In this document: one piece after another, positions 55,040 through 64,000 of the stretch | Layout: every line of letters begins with the position of its first letter | Numbering within the stretch: position 1 is the stretch's first letter | From: Ophiura sarsii | Lineage: Eukaryota > Echinodermata > Ophiuroidea > Amphilepidida > Ophiuridae | Direction of reading: 5' to 3' | Assembly (NCBI GenBank): GCA_035610835.1 | Contig: CM069443.1 | Span: 60,281,266-60,345,265 of the forward strand | DNA length: 64,000 nucleotides | Translations under genes and position numbers: made by a program | The notes under the pieces: generated by a model | Told to the model about the DNA's origin: nothing | Database searches by the model: none | Seen by the model: the letters and a program-made list of their open reading frames with translations, nothing else

Positions 55040-56780
55040 TGTTCGCCGAGAGGATTTACACGTAAGTCAATGGAGAAAATGACTGCTAATGCATGATTCC
55101 AAGTGTCATTTTATACCATTTCTAAACCGGATCCCCAACAAGTGTTGAAATATGTGGTAAGATAATCGGTCTATTATGCCAGAAATGTGTTCATCTTATG
55201 GGGATCCGGTCCAGAAAAAATAGTTTTAGCAGGTTTAATATGGCCGATGGTTGCACGTTTCATGCTATATATATTTGTTGTAGATGTTTGTGTACAGTGT
55301 AGTCTATGGGCAATACACGTAAGTCAATGGGGAAAATGGCCGAAAATGCAAGATTTTAAATGTCATTTTATACCCATTTCTAAGTTGGATCCCCAACAAG
55401 TTTTGAAATATGTGGTAAGATAATCGTTCTATTGTACCAGAAATGTGTTCATCTTATGGGGATCCGGACCAAAAAAATAGTTTTAGCGGGTTTAATATGG
55501 CCGATGGTTGCACGTTTCATGCTATAGAATAGTCACAGATGTTTGTGTATTATACAGTGTAGTCTATTATGCCAGAAATGTGTTCATCTTATGGGGATCC
55601 GGTCCAGAAAAAATAGTTTTAGCAGGTTTAATATGGCCGATGGTTGCACGTTTCATGCTATATATATTTGTCATAGATGTTTGTGTACAGTGTAGTCTAT
55701 GGGCAATACACGTAAGTCAATGGGGAAAATGGCCGAAAATGCAAGATTTTAAATGTCATTTTATACCCATTTCTAAGCTAGATCCCCAACAAGTTTTGAA
55801 ATATGTGGTAAGATAATCGTTCTATTGTACCAGAAATGTGTTCATCTTATGGGGATCCGGTTCAGAAAAAATAGTTTTAGCAGGTTTTATAGGGCCGATG
55901 TTTCATGCTCGTAGATGGTTGTTGTGTTAGTATAATTATGGGCAAACCTTTACACGTAAGTCAATCGCCGAAAATGCCAGAATTTTATAACAACACAACA
56001 AAAAATATCTTGGCAATAAACAAACAAAGCAATTTCCGGTTAGACGGCTAATCGGGCGGTGGCCTGTTTCTACAGAGCTCTGGCGGGCAATTAGCAGGCT
56101 AACCTACATGTACCACCGCTATCCTTGATTTTCTAGGATAATTTGCCCGTGGTAGATTAGCCGGCTAACGGCGTCAGGACCTGTTTCTACAGAGCTGTTA
56201 GACGTCTACCCCCGTGATCAACCGGCTAATGACTCTCTGTAGAAACACGCTCTATGAGCCTGCTAATTGCCCGCCAGAGCTCTGTAGAAACAGACCGCCA
56301 CCCGATTAGCCGTCTAACCGGAAATTGCTTTGTTTGTTTATTGCCAAGATATTTGTTTGTTGTGTTGTTATATAATTAATCCGTGTCATTTCGAAATCAG
56401 CCGTTCCTCTACGCACACCCCCACAAAGTGATTAGTCGTCTTTTACGTCGTCTGTAGAAACAGCCCAGTACTTCTACCACCGCCATTTTAGCAGGCTAAG
56501 TTACCACCAGCAAAAGGCGGAGGCTCTGTAGAAACACACTCTATGGGCAAAAACCTTTACACTTAAGTCAATGGGGAAAATGGCCGAAAATGCCAGATTT
56601 TTAAAATTCAATGTCATTTTATACCCATTTCTAAGCTGGGTCCCCAACAAGTTTTGGAATATGTGGTAAGTTAATAGTTCTATTTTGCAAGAAATGTGTT
56701 TATCTTATGGGGACCCGGTCCAGAAAAAATAGTTTTAGCATGTTTAATACTAGGGCCGATTTTTCATACCATTGCCAGTG
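55040..56780. repeat. tandem repeats, ~258- and ~136-bp spacings
   Basis: TTCATCTTATGGGGATCCGG recurs near 55200, 55458, 55594 and 55852, and once more degenerate near 56705. GTAAGTCAATGGGGAAAATG and TTTAATATGGCCGATGGTTG alternate with it. The 136-bp spacing lacks the GTAAGTCAATGG part. The ORFs at 55187-55423 and 55508-55816 encode the same peptide because they are repeat units; nothing suggests a real protein. An inverted-repeat element at 55986-56372 interrupts the array. Confidence 0.75.
55986..56372. mobile_element. 387-bp element with ~115-bp inverted arms
   Basis: The left arm (TATAACAACACAAC, CAATTTCCGGTTAGACGGCT, GGGCAATTAGCAGGCTAAC) is nearly the exact inverse of the right arm ending GTTGTGTTGTTATA. 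The interior and the right flank contain repeated CTGTAGAAACA words (near 56064, 56186, 56237, 56282, 56452 and 56527). It is probably a MITE; the family is unknown. Confidence 0.75.
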
Positions 56781-57920
56781 CACAGACCTAATTAACTTCA
56801 GGTCTCAATTGCTGCTAGTGGTATTTACCAGTACATTTTTTGTGCACGTACGTACAGGGTGAGTCAACAAAAAGTTTACTCAACTTCAGCGATTTTTTTT
56901 TAGAAAAAAGTATTCGTTTGTTTTCAAAACAATTTACTACGGTATAAAGACAAATCAATTAGCTTTAATATGAATTTTATCTGGTTTAGATTAGTTGAGG
57001 GAAACTTCTTTTACGCTGTTTTGAATAAAAGTGACCAATTTAACGTCCGAACACTGTAGCCATGCCTAGACATTTTAACTAATTTGTTTCATAAATGTTT
57101 GCATTATAATTACATTATATATTAATATCATATTTCTAGAAATTAATGGAAATTTTGTTTCATTTTCATATTTTCAGCACCACAACTTTACTGTATGGAC
57201 TACCTCTACTATGTCAAGGCTGTTCTTCATTTGGCAGGATATTAATAATATAGGCAGGCTATAGATTTACACAGCGGTATGTAGTGTGAAATTTAAAGTC
57301 ATTACAAACCATGTGTGACCCAATAGTACTCACTATAACTCAACAAAGAATCATCTGGTAGAAGAAGCTGCTGAGTTGGTGCTTTTTATCAAGAAAGTTA
57401 AGAAGAAACAGATGGGATCTCAAGTCTTTATAGAAATGTAAAAACAAACGAAATTGAGAGGGGCAAGGAAATGCTGAAAGTCTCATCTGACACAGGTATG
57501 TACATACCCCTTGGGTATAACGTACTTCATGATGCATGCTGGCCGACTTCTCAGTTCTCAATAAACCCACTGTGATAAACCATCAAACTATTATCATTAT
57601 TTAATTGGCCAAATAACAAGAATAATGTGATTCTCGTCCAGACTTTTAAAAAGCCAGCAAGGTCCTATACTATTTAATAATAAATAAATGTCTAAAGTAT
57701 GACTGTTATTTACGCAAAAAAATAATAATACCAAACGCATGTCAGACATGTACTTCTTTGGCGGAATAAATTATTTTCTGGCACCAGACATATATCGTTA
57801 CCACATGCTTGTGCAGAATGTGACCCCGGAGCAATACAAAATAATTTACGATTGTCCCATTACTAACATATTTTTTTCCGACCCCCTATCATATCATATG
57901 GTAGGGAGAAAATGATATTG
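56781..57920. other. mostly unassigned, non-coding
   Basis: At 56855 TACAGGGTGAGTCAACAAAA resembles the end of a TA-targeting transposon, but no partner end is seen. No reliable exon is found. A pyrimidine tract plus AG at about 57163-57178 precedes a ~60-base open stretch that I do not trust. Confidence 0.35.
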
Positions 57921-57924
57921 CACC

Positions 57925-58263
57925 CAGTGGCGTAGTCACTTGTCAGGGGGGAAGGGTGTTTTTTCCTGGCGAACACCAGTGGAGTAGCCAGGTTTTTCAT
58001 GTAACCTTTTGATTTGCCGTGGTGGGGGTGGGGGGGGGGGGGGGGGGGGTAGAGGCGTTGCGTCCCGATGTCGAAGTGAAAAACTAACATTTTCCAACTA
58101 ATTTGCCTTTCTCCTTTCTGTCCATTTCCTTTCTCTTTCCTTCCCCTTTTGTCTCCTCTTCTCCCATTCTTTGCCTTTCCGATTTTCCGCTGCCTCACAA
58201 TTTTCCTGGTCAATTTTTTACAGGGGGGGCACCTGCCCCCTTGCCCGTAAGGCTATGCTTCTG
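57925..58263. mobile_element. hAT-like repeat ends around a G-rich core
   Basis: CAGTGGCGTAG (57925) and CAGTGGAGTAGCCAGG (57977) are typical left ends of widespread hAT-type MITEs. The sequence ends in CCCTTGCCCGTAAGGCTATG and CTTCTG at 58263, a worn inverse. A run of about 18 G lies at 58031-58049. Two nested left ends suggest insertion of one copy into another. Confidence 0.45.
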
Positions 58264-58435
58264 ATTGATTGCACCCCTCCTATAAATTCATGTATGTAGG
58301 CATGAGATTTCCCACACACTTTCAGGATGTTCAGGTTTTTGTTCAAGCAAAGTCATTCTCATGCCTGCGTAACGGTTGACTTGACCGAATGTTGAGTTGA
58401 CCAGATACTCAGGATACCAAGCATACCCTTATATA

Positions 58436-58660
58436 CAGGGCTGTACTTAGTACCCGCCGCGCCCGCACGCCCGTGGTGGGTAACTGTTACGTCGGGCGGG
58501 TAACTTTTCAAATATGCACGCCCGGCTGGCCGGTAAGAATTTTGCTGTTGGTAAATGAAGATTACTTGTTTGGCTGGTAAGTTTACAGTCGGGCTGGTAA
58601 CTTGTTCATGCTACCAGCCCGGCTGGCTGGTTGGAGAAAAAATGAAGGTACACCCCTGCT
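58436..58660. repeat. GC-rich repeat with GGCTGGTAA words
   Basis: GGGCGGGTAACTTTT, CGGCTGGCCGGTAAG, TCGGGCTGGTAACTTG and CCAGCCCGGCTGGCTGG recur in a block bounded by AGGGCTGTACTTAGTAC and GGTACACCCCTGC. Non-coding. Confidence 0.5.
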
Positions 58661-59317
58661 TATATATGCTATGAACAAGCATTTTATTCTGCATGTATGT
58701 GGGTAAACATGAGGTGCGTATCAGACGCTTTCAAAATGATGGTCAAATGTGAAATTGTCAGATGCAGCACATGCATGTATTGTACATGTATTATTATTTG
58801 TGTTTATTTTACTTGTTAAACACCCTGTGTATATAATGTATGGGTCACTCTCACCCTATATGTCAATTCTTGTATTTATTTGCAATTGTCATTTTATATG
58901 ATTCAAGTTACTGCCTAAAGTAAAAAAGTTTTAAAAATTGTACACACCTAACATACCGTATTATCCCTAATAAGCGCCCATGCCCTAATAAGCGCCCACC
59001 CCTAAATTTTAATTGACTTTGAAAAAGTATTTAACCTGTTAACCATCCACCTTAAAAGTTAAAAAGTTAAGTTTATATGAAATAAAGACCACTTAATTGC
59101 AGCTCTGAATCATAGCTCTCTGTCTGTTCATTAACTGTCACTGGTCTGTTACACTAATTGTAACAAAAATAACCATACATTTGGAGACGATCCACATCAC
59201 ACAATTTAAAACACTGAATCCCAAAATGTACTTTGTTTTTCTGTAGAAACATGCCACTAAAGATCGTTGAACCACCGATCTAGCATGACTTTGCTAACCA
59301 CCTTGGGCACTTATTAG
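58661..59317. other. non-coding, short AAGCGCCC duplication
   Basis: CCCTAATAAGCGCCCATG and CCCTAATAAGCGCCCACC lie in tandem at 58966-59001. No gene is seen. Confidence 0.45.
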
Positions 59318-59600
59318 CAGTGGCGTAGCTAGGATTTTTTCAGGGGGGGGGGCAAGATTTCTGAAATTTTCGTAAAAGGTTGCCCCCAAAAAGTTTGCAG
59401 TCACCAACTCGTGAATTTCATGTAAGTAGGGGGGGGGGGGTGGTAGAGGACAAAACATTTTGCACGCTCAAAAAAGTCGCACAGTACAATTTTGCCTTCT
59501 ATTTGACTATTTGGGTTGAATATACCACAACATATCCAGTTCCTCGCAGGCCACCTCGGTCTTTGATCATTTCAGGGGGGGGGGGCATTTGCCCCGGAAT
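59318..59600. mobile_element. hAT-like repeat fragment
   Basis: Starts CAGTGGCGTAGCTAGGATTT followed by a G run. Further G runs lie at 59431 and 59574. The right end is not preserved. Confidence 0.45.
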
Positions 59601-60405
59601 AAATCGTATTGAAAACTGGAAACCACTCTTAGCACCAGGCTGCGGAAAATGTGTTTCATTTGATTACCGTTACATCTCTATTTTTATGAACATTGCACCT
59701 TAAGAGTATTGATGATTGTGCAGCTGAAAATAAATTAAATGATTACTGATGACACAAAGAATCACAGGGGATTTCCAAGGAGTTGCAGTTCATCACACAA
59801 CCGTCTACGGTCGAGGTGGTCTTGTTTATCTCCAATTTTTGTCCGACGATAACATTTTCTGAGCATGCAATGAATGGCGAAAAGGCTTATAGCACACAGC
59901 GAAACCACTCCCTCTAACTTTGCGCATTTAAGTTCCTTTCACCTTTATCCCCTGAACCAACCAATCAATATCTCAATTAGGATAAAACAGTAAAGGGATA
60001 AAAGTGTATTGGGATGAAACGGCATTTGCATTAAATGGTATTGAGATGCAACGGTAGCCGAAACTATTGGGATGAAACGGTATTGAGTTGAAACGGTGGC
60101 CGACACTATTGAGATGAAACTGTACTGTATACGGTTGAAAATATCCATTTCCATCGGATTCAAATTATTGCATTCAATCCCAGGTTTATAACCATGGTCC
60201 GTGCATGACCTCAATGTTTTTGAAACAGTTTTTTTTCCACTCTGCCAATTTTGCCCATTTTTTATTGCGTTTACTTTAATTGATTTACGATCTAATTCCA
60301 TCATATTTTGTTTTCCTAGGTTCCAGGGATTCTTTGTGCGAGAGTATACTAAAACAAAGAGGTTTCTGCCAAGTATAGGAAGATGATGATGATTCTATAC
60401 TTTCA
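59601..60405. other. no gene recognised
   Basis: Starts with a fragment of the 3.3-kb dispersed repeat. 59980-60120 has a short repeat of GGGATGAAACGGTATTGAG type. The rest is unassigned. Confidence 0.4.
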
Positions 60406-60612
60406 ATTGTTAACTTTATTTGTTGGGAGTGGCTCTTTTTACTTCCATTCTTTTCTTCCATCTTTTCTTTTCTAACTTTCATTTCATTCAGCCAGCATGC
60501 TTATATAGGCTTTTTAAGCCTGGCCCGAGCTTTTTGCTTGAGCCTGGTCTCTTTCAGGACCCAAGCATGTTTCCGTGCGGACCGACCATGTAAAAAAACA
60601 AACAAACAAACA
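60406..60612 (+). repeat. SINE-like dispersed repeat with AAAC tail
   Basis: Second copy of 26297-26490, ending in four AAAC units. Differences are scattered substitutions plus a CTTTT duplication. Confidence 0.65.
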
Positions 60613-61789
60613 TGAAATAAGACGTATCAAATAAGCTTATTTCACAGTGGGTTTTTTATAGAACAAGTCAAAAAGGCTGCTGAGGCATGTTCCCGGGCAT
60701 GTCACAGTACACTACGTGTCTACTATTTGCCTATTATAGGCAAGAGACGGTAGAGACCGTGTATCTTTTCTTTGGCTATTTTACTTAATATTACTTTTTT
60801 AGTTTACGGTATTTTTCTTGGCTTTATTTCTTATTTTGTAGCTGACAAGGAATCCCTGACAAGAACGAAAAGATATCGTAAACAAAAACACAGCTGATCG
60901 GGTGGGTGGGCGTGACTTGGGGGTCAGGCAGGTCATTTCACGTAACTGTCAATCAAGACACCTGCCGAAAATTTAGCGTGAATAGGGAAACATTTTCTAC
61001 GAACGTTCATTAGTGGTGTGGTTGAAATATATTCACGCAAGTGTCAATTTGTTCACGTGAACAATTTGACCTGTCGTTTTCAGGGAATCCCCACGGCCAC
61101 TTCCATTATTGTAAGAGAGGCTTGGAGGCCGATATCACAATGAGTTATTCGTGCACAGCATCTTCTAGAGTGGCGCTAATTTTGAAACACAACAATAACA
61201 AATTAATATCGTTATTTTGATGTAGGAAGTCGTTATAATATACATTTTGTTTACATTTTCTCTGGCATTTACTGCAAAGTTACAAGTTCCTTTTCACAAT
61301 TCTCCCCTGTCTGGAAAATAGACGAATCTAAATCATGACGTAATTTAAAGACCGCGTGTACACGGCATGATCGGTAGCTGTTTTGTTTACAAACATTGAT
61401 AACGTACGACATGCACACCAGGAATTCCCTACACCAGTGATCAGGAATACTATTATGATAGTAATTTGCCTTTGCGAGTCAGATATAGCATGTAAACTAC
61501 GGACGCATTTCGTCGGAGATAGGTACCAGATTTTTAGCAGCGCTTAGTTATATACCCATGTGGCTACACTATATCTACCTCCACTCCTCCAGCTACAACA
61601 TGTAGGACCTAGTTGATAATGTGCAATCACTATAAATTGACGAAGCCACCACCGTGGTCGACAGCAATTTCAAATAAGCTTATTATGACAAGCTGACACA
61701 ATTTTTTCAGGCAAATTGTGTACCACATACATAAACACGCACATGGACTATTTTATTATTTCTTGACAATACAATAAACGAGACTATAG
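60613..61789. other. non-coding upstream stretch
   Basis: No gene is seen. 61070-61180 (GGGAATCCCCACGGCCACTT, ATCACAATGAGTTATTCGTG) is repeated at 63565-63660. A plausible pyrimidine tract lies before the putative exon at 61790. Confidence 0.4.
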
Positions 61790-61968
61790 ACATTTGGAAT
61801 TTGGTCTTATTCGAATACATCACAAAGGGATACTTACTACACGGATCTTCATGTCAATATTTTGTCGCAACGTTTGCAAGACGGGAGACGTTTGGGCCAG
61901 GACGGGGAAAGTGTTTCTTACTGAAGAAGGCCGATGGGCCGATTGCCTTAATAGACTGGATAGAAAAG
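61790..61968 (+). CDS. putative internal exon of an unidentified gene
   Basis: One frame is open from 61735 to a strong splice donor, GAAAAG|GTAAGT, at 61968/61969. A possible acceptor (ACTATAG) ends at 61789. The peptide reads LFEYITKGYLLHGSSCQYFV, then ATFARRETFGPGRGKCFLLK and KADGPIALIDWIEK, which has the composition of a folded protein, unlike the repeat translations elsewhere. I do not recognise the family. The exon ends in phase 0. The next candidate exon (63735-63794) needs a different phase, so an intermediate exon or another acceptor would be required. The competing plus-strand frame (61794-62051) runs through the donor and looks less protein-like. Confidence 0.4.
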
Positions 61969-62319
61969 GTAAGTCCATGCCGCATGTATCAGAGTTTGTT
62001 TATGGATTGGGCATCATCAACATCTTTTTGAAAAGGGGTGCTCTTTTGTAAATTTTATCGACGTTTAATAATAGTAATTGGATGTGTGACTGTATATAAA
62101 GACAATGCAGACAAAAAAAATCCTGTTCTATGTGTCCAACTGACGCAATTTTTATTTTCATTTTTTTCTTCTTCAAATTTTGTGATTTTTTTTTTTGTTG
62201 TTGAAAATTCACCAAGATGTGCACAACATTTTCATAAAACAAAAATGCCTGACTCGACCGACTCACCCTACCTACATTTTGTCGCTGTTCTGACATAAGA
62301 CACATCACAACAGAATTAA

Positions 62320-62691
62320 AGGTATATTATGTGATCTTTCCAGGGAACGCCCTCAACATCGAAAAAAAATTGAAAGCAGATTTTCTTGCAGATTTACATT
62401 TCTGATCATAAATCATGCATACATTCCAAGTTACAGGGCGATACGATTCTTAATTACTTCAAAATCATGGTTTTAGAGTGAAAATAAACTGTCGGAATCC
62501 CGACAGTTTATATTTTTCACTCTAAATTCACTCTAAAACCATGATTTTGAGGTAATTAGGAATCGTATCGCTCTGTAACTTGGAATGTATGTATGATTTA
62601 TGATCGGAAATGTAAATCTGCAAGAAAATCTACTTTCTAAAAAAAATCATGAATAGAGGGCGCTCTCTGGAAAAGATCACATAATATGCCT
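62320..62691. mobile_element. TTAA-flanked hairpin MITE, 372 bp
   Basis: TTAA at 62316-62319 and 62692-62695. The ends AGGTATATTATGTGATCTTT and (inverse) AGGCATATTATGTGATCTTT lead into arms that pair almost to the centre (AAACTGTCGG AAT CCCGACAGTTT, about 62488-62510). It is a full-length member of the family also seen at 21969-22124 and 47393-47436. Confidence 0.85.
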
Positions 62692-62759
62692 TTAAGTAAA
62701 GTGATGTGTCGTTATGTCAGAACAGCGACGATTTGTAAGACGACCATTCGCCCATAGAA

Positions 62760-63225
62760 CAGGTTTTTTTGTTGTTGCCTAAATGGAGAAAAAAATGGTC
62801 TTATAAATAACTTTGTACATTTGCAATTGCCCAAGGTGGTTTTTGCATGTATTTATCCTACATGCAATTGTTTTCCTCTTTACTTGTATGATTACGCCAT
62901 TTAAAGGGCATGCATAATTAAATGTGAGTGATGACTGGTTTTTTTTAAAAATGGTGAAATTGTTTAAAATTGGTGAAATATTCTGGCACGATTTGACTGA
63001 CAGTGCTAATCGCAACCGTTTGTCACCCCTCGCCCCCTGGCTACGCCACTGACTCAGATGGTATGAACTACATGATAGAAATTAATTTAATTAAATTAAA
63101 ACAAAACAGATAAATAAATAAATGTGTGTTTTTTAAATTAAAACACCCAACAAAAAACAATATTTAAAAAATAGCCAACCCTGTGTTAAAATCTATCCCC
63201 CTTTTCAGGAAGTTACAAGCATTAC
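62760..63225. other. non-coding, hAT-like right end inside
   Basis: 63026-63051 reads CCCCTCGCCCCCTGGCTACG followed by CCACTG, an inverse hAT-like end. No gene is seen; AT-rich sequence follows. Confidence 0.4.
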
Positions 63226-63259
63226 CATCCTTTCCCCCCCCCCCCCCCCCCCCCCCCCG
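63226..63259. repeat. poly-C tract
   Basis: A run of about 26 C (interrupted only at the end by G) after CCTTTCC. It may be an assembly-sensitive homopolymer. Confidence 0.8.
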
Positions 63260-63734
63260 CCGTTTTAGAGATATTGTTGAAGTTTTTCGGTGTTTTCCTT
63301 AATTTTCGTCATCGAACATCGCATTTTGTTTACATTCTGAATCAATTGGAACCTAAAGATAGAAATCGACTTCGATGATCACCTGAAATGGTCGTTATTT
63401 TGTAAATAATGAACTGCTGCAAAATAATGAATAATGAATAATGAAAAAGTTACCTCATTATGGTTTGAACCAGATATCAGAAATTTCCAAACGAAAAAAA
63501 AAAATTGTGTGTGTTTTCGTGTAAATTATTCACAACATTATTTGTGGAAGATACCCATTTGACATGTCGTAGCGGGAATCCCCACGGCGAATTCCATTAC
63601 TACGGTAGAGGTGTTGATTCCGATATCATCACAATGAGTTATTGGTGTTGAGCACAGCACCTCCACTCATTAATTTCTCCATTCCAACACTACATGTATA
63701 CAATGTATATTTCTGGTACATTTTTCATCTGCAG

Positions 63735-63794
63735 ATGATCATTACAGCATAGAGTTAACAGTCATCAAAGACTACAGGACACAGTTGGACACAG
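63735..63794 (+). CDS. putative small exon
   Basis: TTTTTCATCTGCAG is a good acceptor. It is followed by 60 bases with one open frame reading DHYSIELTVIKDYRTQLDT, then ACACAG|GCAAGT, which fits a GC-type donor. The product is unknown. It may belong to the same plus-strand gene as 61790-61968. Confidence 0.3.
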
Positions 63795-63934
63795 GCAAGT
63801 AGAATCATACATGTACATGTAGGCCTTTTAAATTATTTACTTTCATTTCTTTACCAAATATTTGCTGGAAAATTGCCAAATAATGCATGATTGCACTTTG
63901 GGTACACAGAAATATATTTAATAATAAAAAGACT

Positions 63935-64000
63935 TGGATGAACTGGCGTGATGAATAAAATTAACAGAGACCTTAAAATACAAATCTCGAACCCGGCCCC
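63935..64000 (-). repeat. SINE-like end with B-box word, cut by the window edge
   Basis: The minus strand begins GGGGCCGGGTTCGAGA and continues to TTAAGGTCTCTGTTAAT. The same string (CCGGGTTCGAGA, then TTAAGGTCTTTGTTAATT) lies at 16346-16290. Confidence 0.5.

Noticed and set aside
55187..55816. Two plus-strand ORFs encoding an almost identical hydrophobic peptide
   Set aside because: The identity comes from tandem DNA repetition; other units of the same array break the frame.
57863..58213. 116-codon minus-strand ORF rich in K/R/G, with a proline run
   Set aside because: It crosses a poly-G tract and pyrimidine-rich transposon sequence; this is low-complexity translation.
59945..60304. 119-codon minus-strand ORF
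   Set aside because: Its C-terminal half is a translation of a short GATGAAACGGTATTGAG-type repeat; there is no domain and no gene context.

Overview
The window is AT-rich animal nuclear DNA. It has no operons or bacterial genes. It is dominated by transposon debris, and its only clear host-type gene family is a set of intronless BTB/T1-domain (KCTD-like) genes. The recurrent TAGGCCTA-type words, the foldback elements with long subrepeat arms, the non-LTR retrotransposon remnants and the many short TTAA-, TA- and TAA-flanked inverted-repeat elements fit a marine invertebrate deuterostome such as an echinoderm or hemichordate. The species assignment is inference only.

Region 1-43.8 kb holds eight copies of one KCTD-like gene (called K1-K8 here), all on the minus strand. 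K1 (900-1535), K4 (10645-11286), K5 (19294-19938) and K7 (38644-39255) are open. K2 (5353-5995) and K6 (30848-31482) carry frameshifts, K3 (9168-9583) has lost its 5' half, and K8 (43676-43729) is an 18-codon remnant. Each copy sits in the same large repeat unit: a conserved downstream module with a tRNA T-arm-like motif, the single-exon gene, a conserved leader with a TATA-like box, and usually an arm of a foldback element (FB1) made of ~53-bp subrepeats containing GTCGAC. The N-terminal BTB half is nearly invariant between copies, while residues ~105-170 vary strongly and by whole codons.

Between the gene units lie degenerate LINE fragments (7.1-8.4, 22.7-24.4, 31.8-32.1, 34.8-37.9 and 43.2-43.6 kb). 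There is also a second, much larger foldback element (FB2, 24.4-29.3 kb, arms of ~570-bp repeats) and a 1.4-kb tandem duplication (34.5-37.2 kb). Several MITE families can be bounded exactly, because empty and filled sites occur in the same window.

Region 43.7-53.1 kb is repeat architecture. Array A (43.75-46.1 kb) and array B (51.3-53.1 kb) consist of the same self-complementary ~115-bp unit in opposite orientation. They enclose array C (47.6-49.7 kb), which is full of CCCACAATGCAT words, and a TA-flanked element rich in GAGAGTTGAGCC words. From 53.1 kb to the end the sequence is older, mixed repeat DNA: a tandem repeat at 55-56.8 kb, GC-rich inverted repeats, hAT-like ends and a large TTAA hairpin. 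Two short stretches near 61.9 and 63.8 kb look like exons of an unidentified plus-strand gene running off the window.
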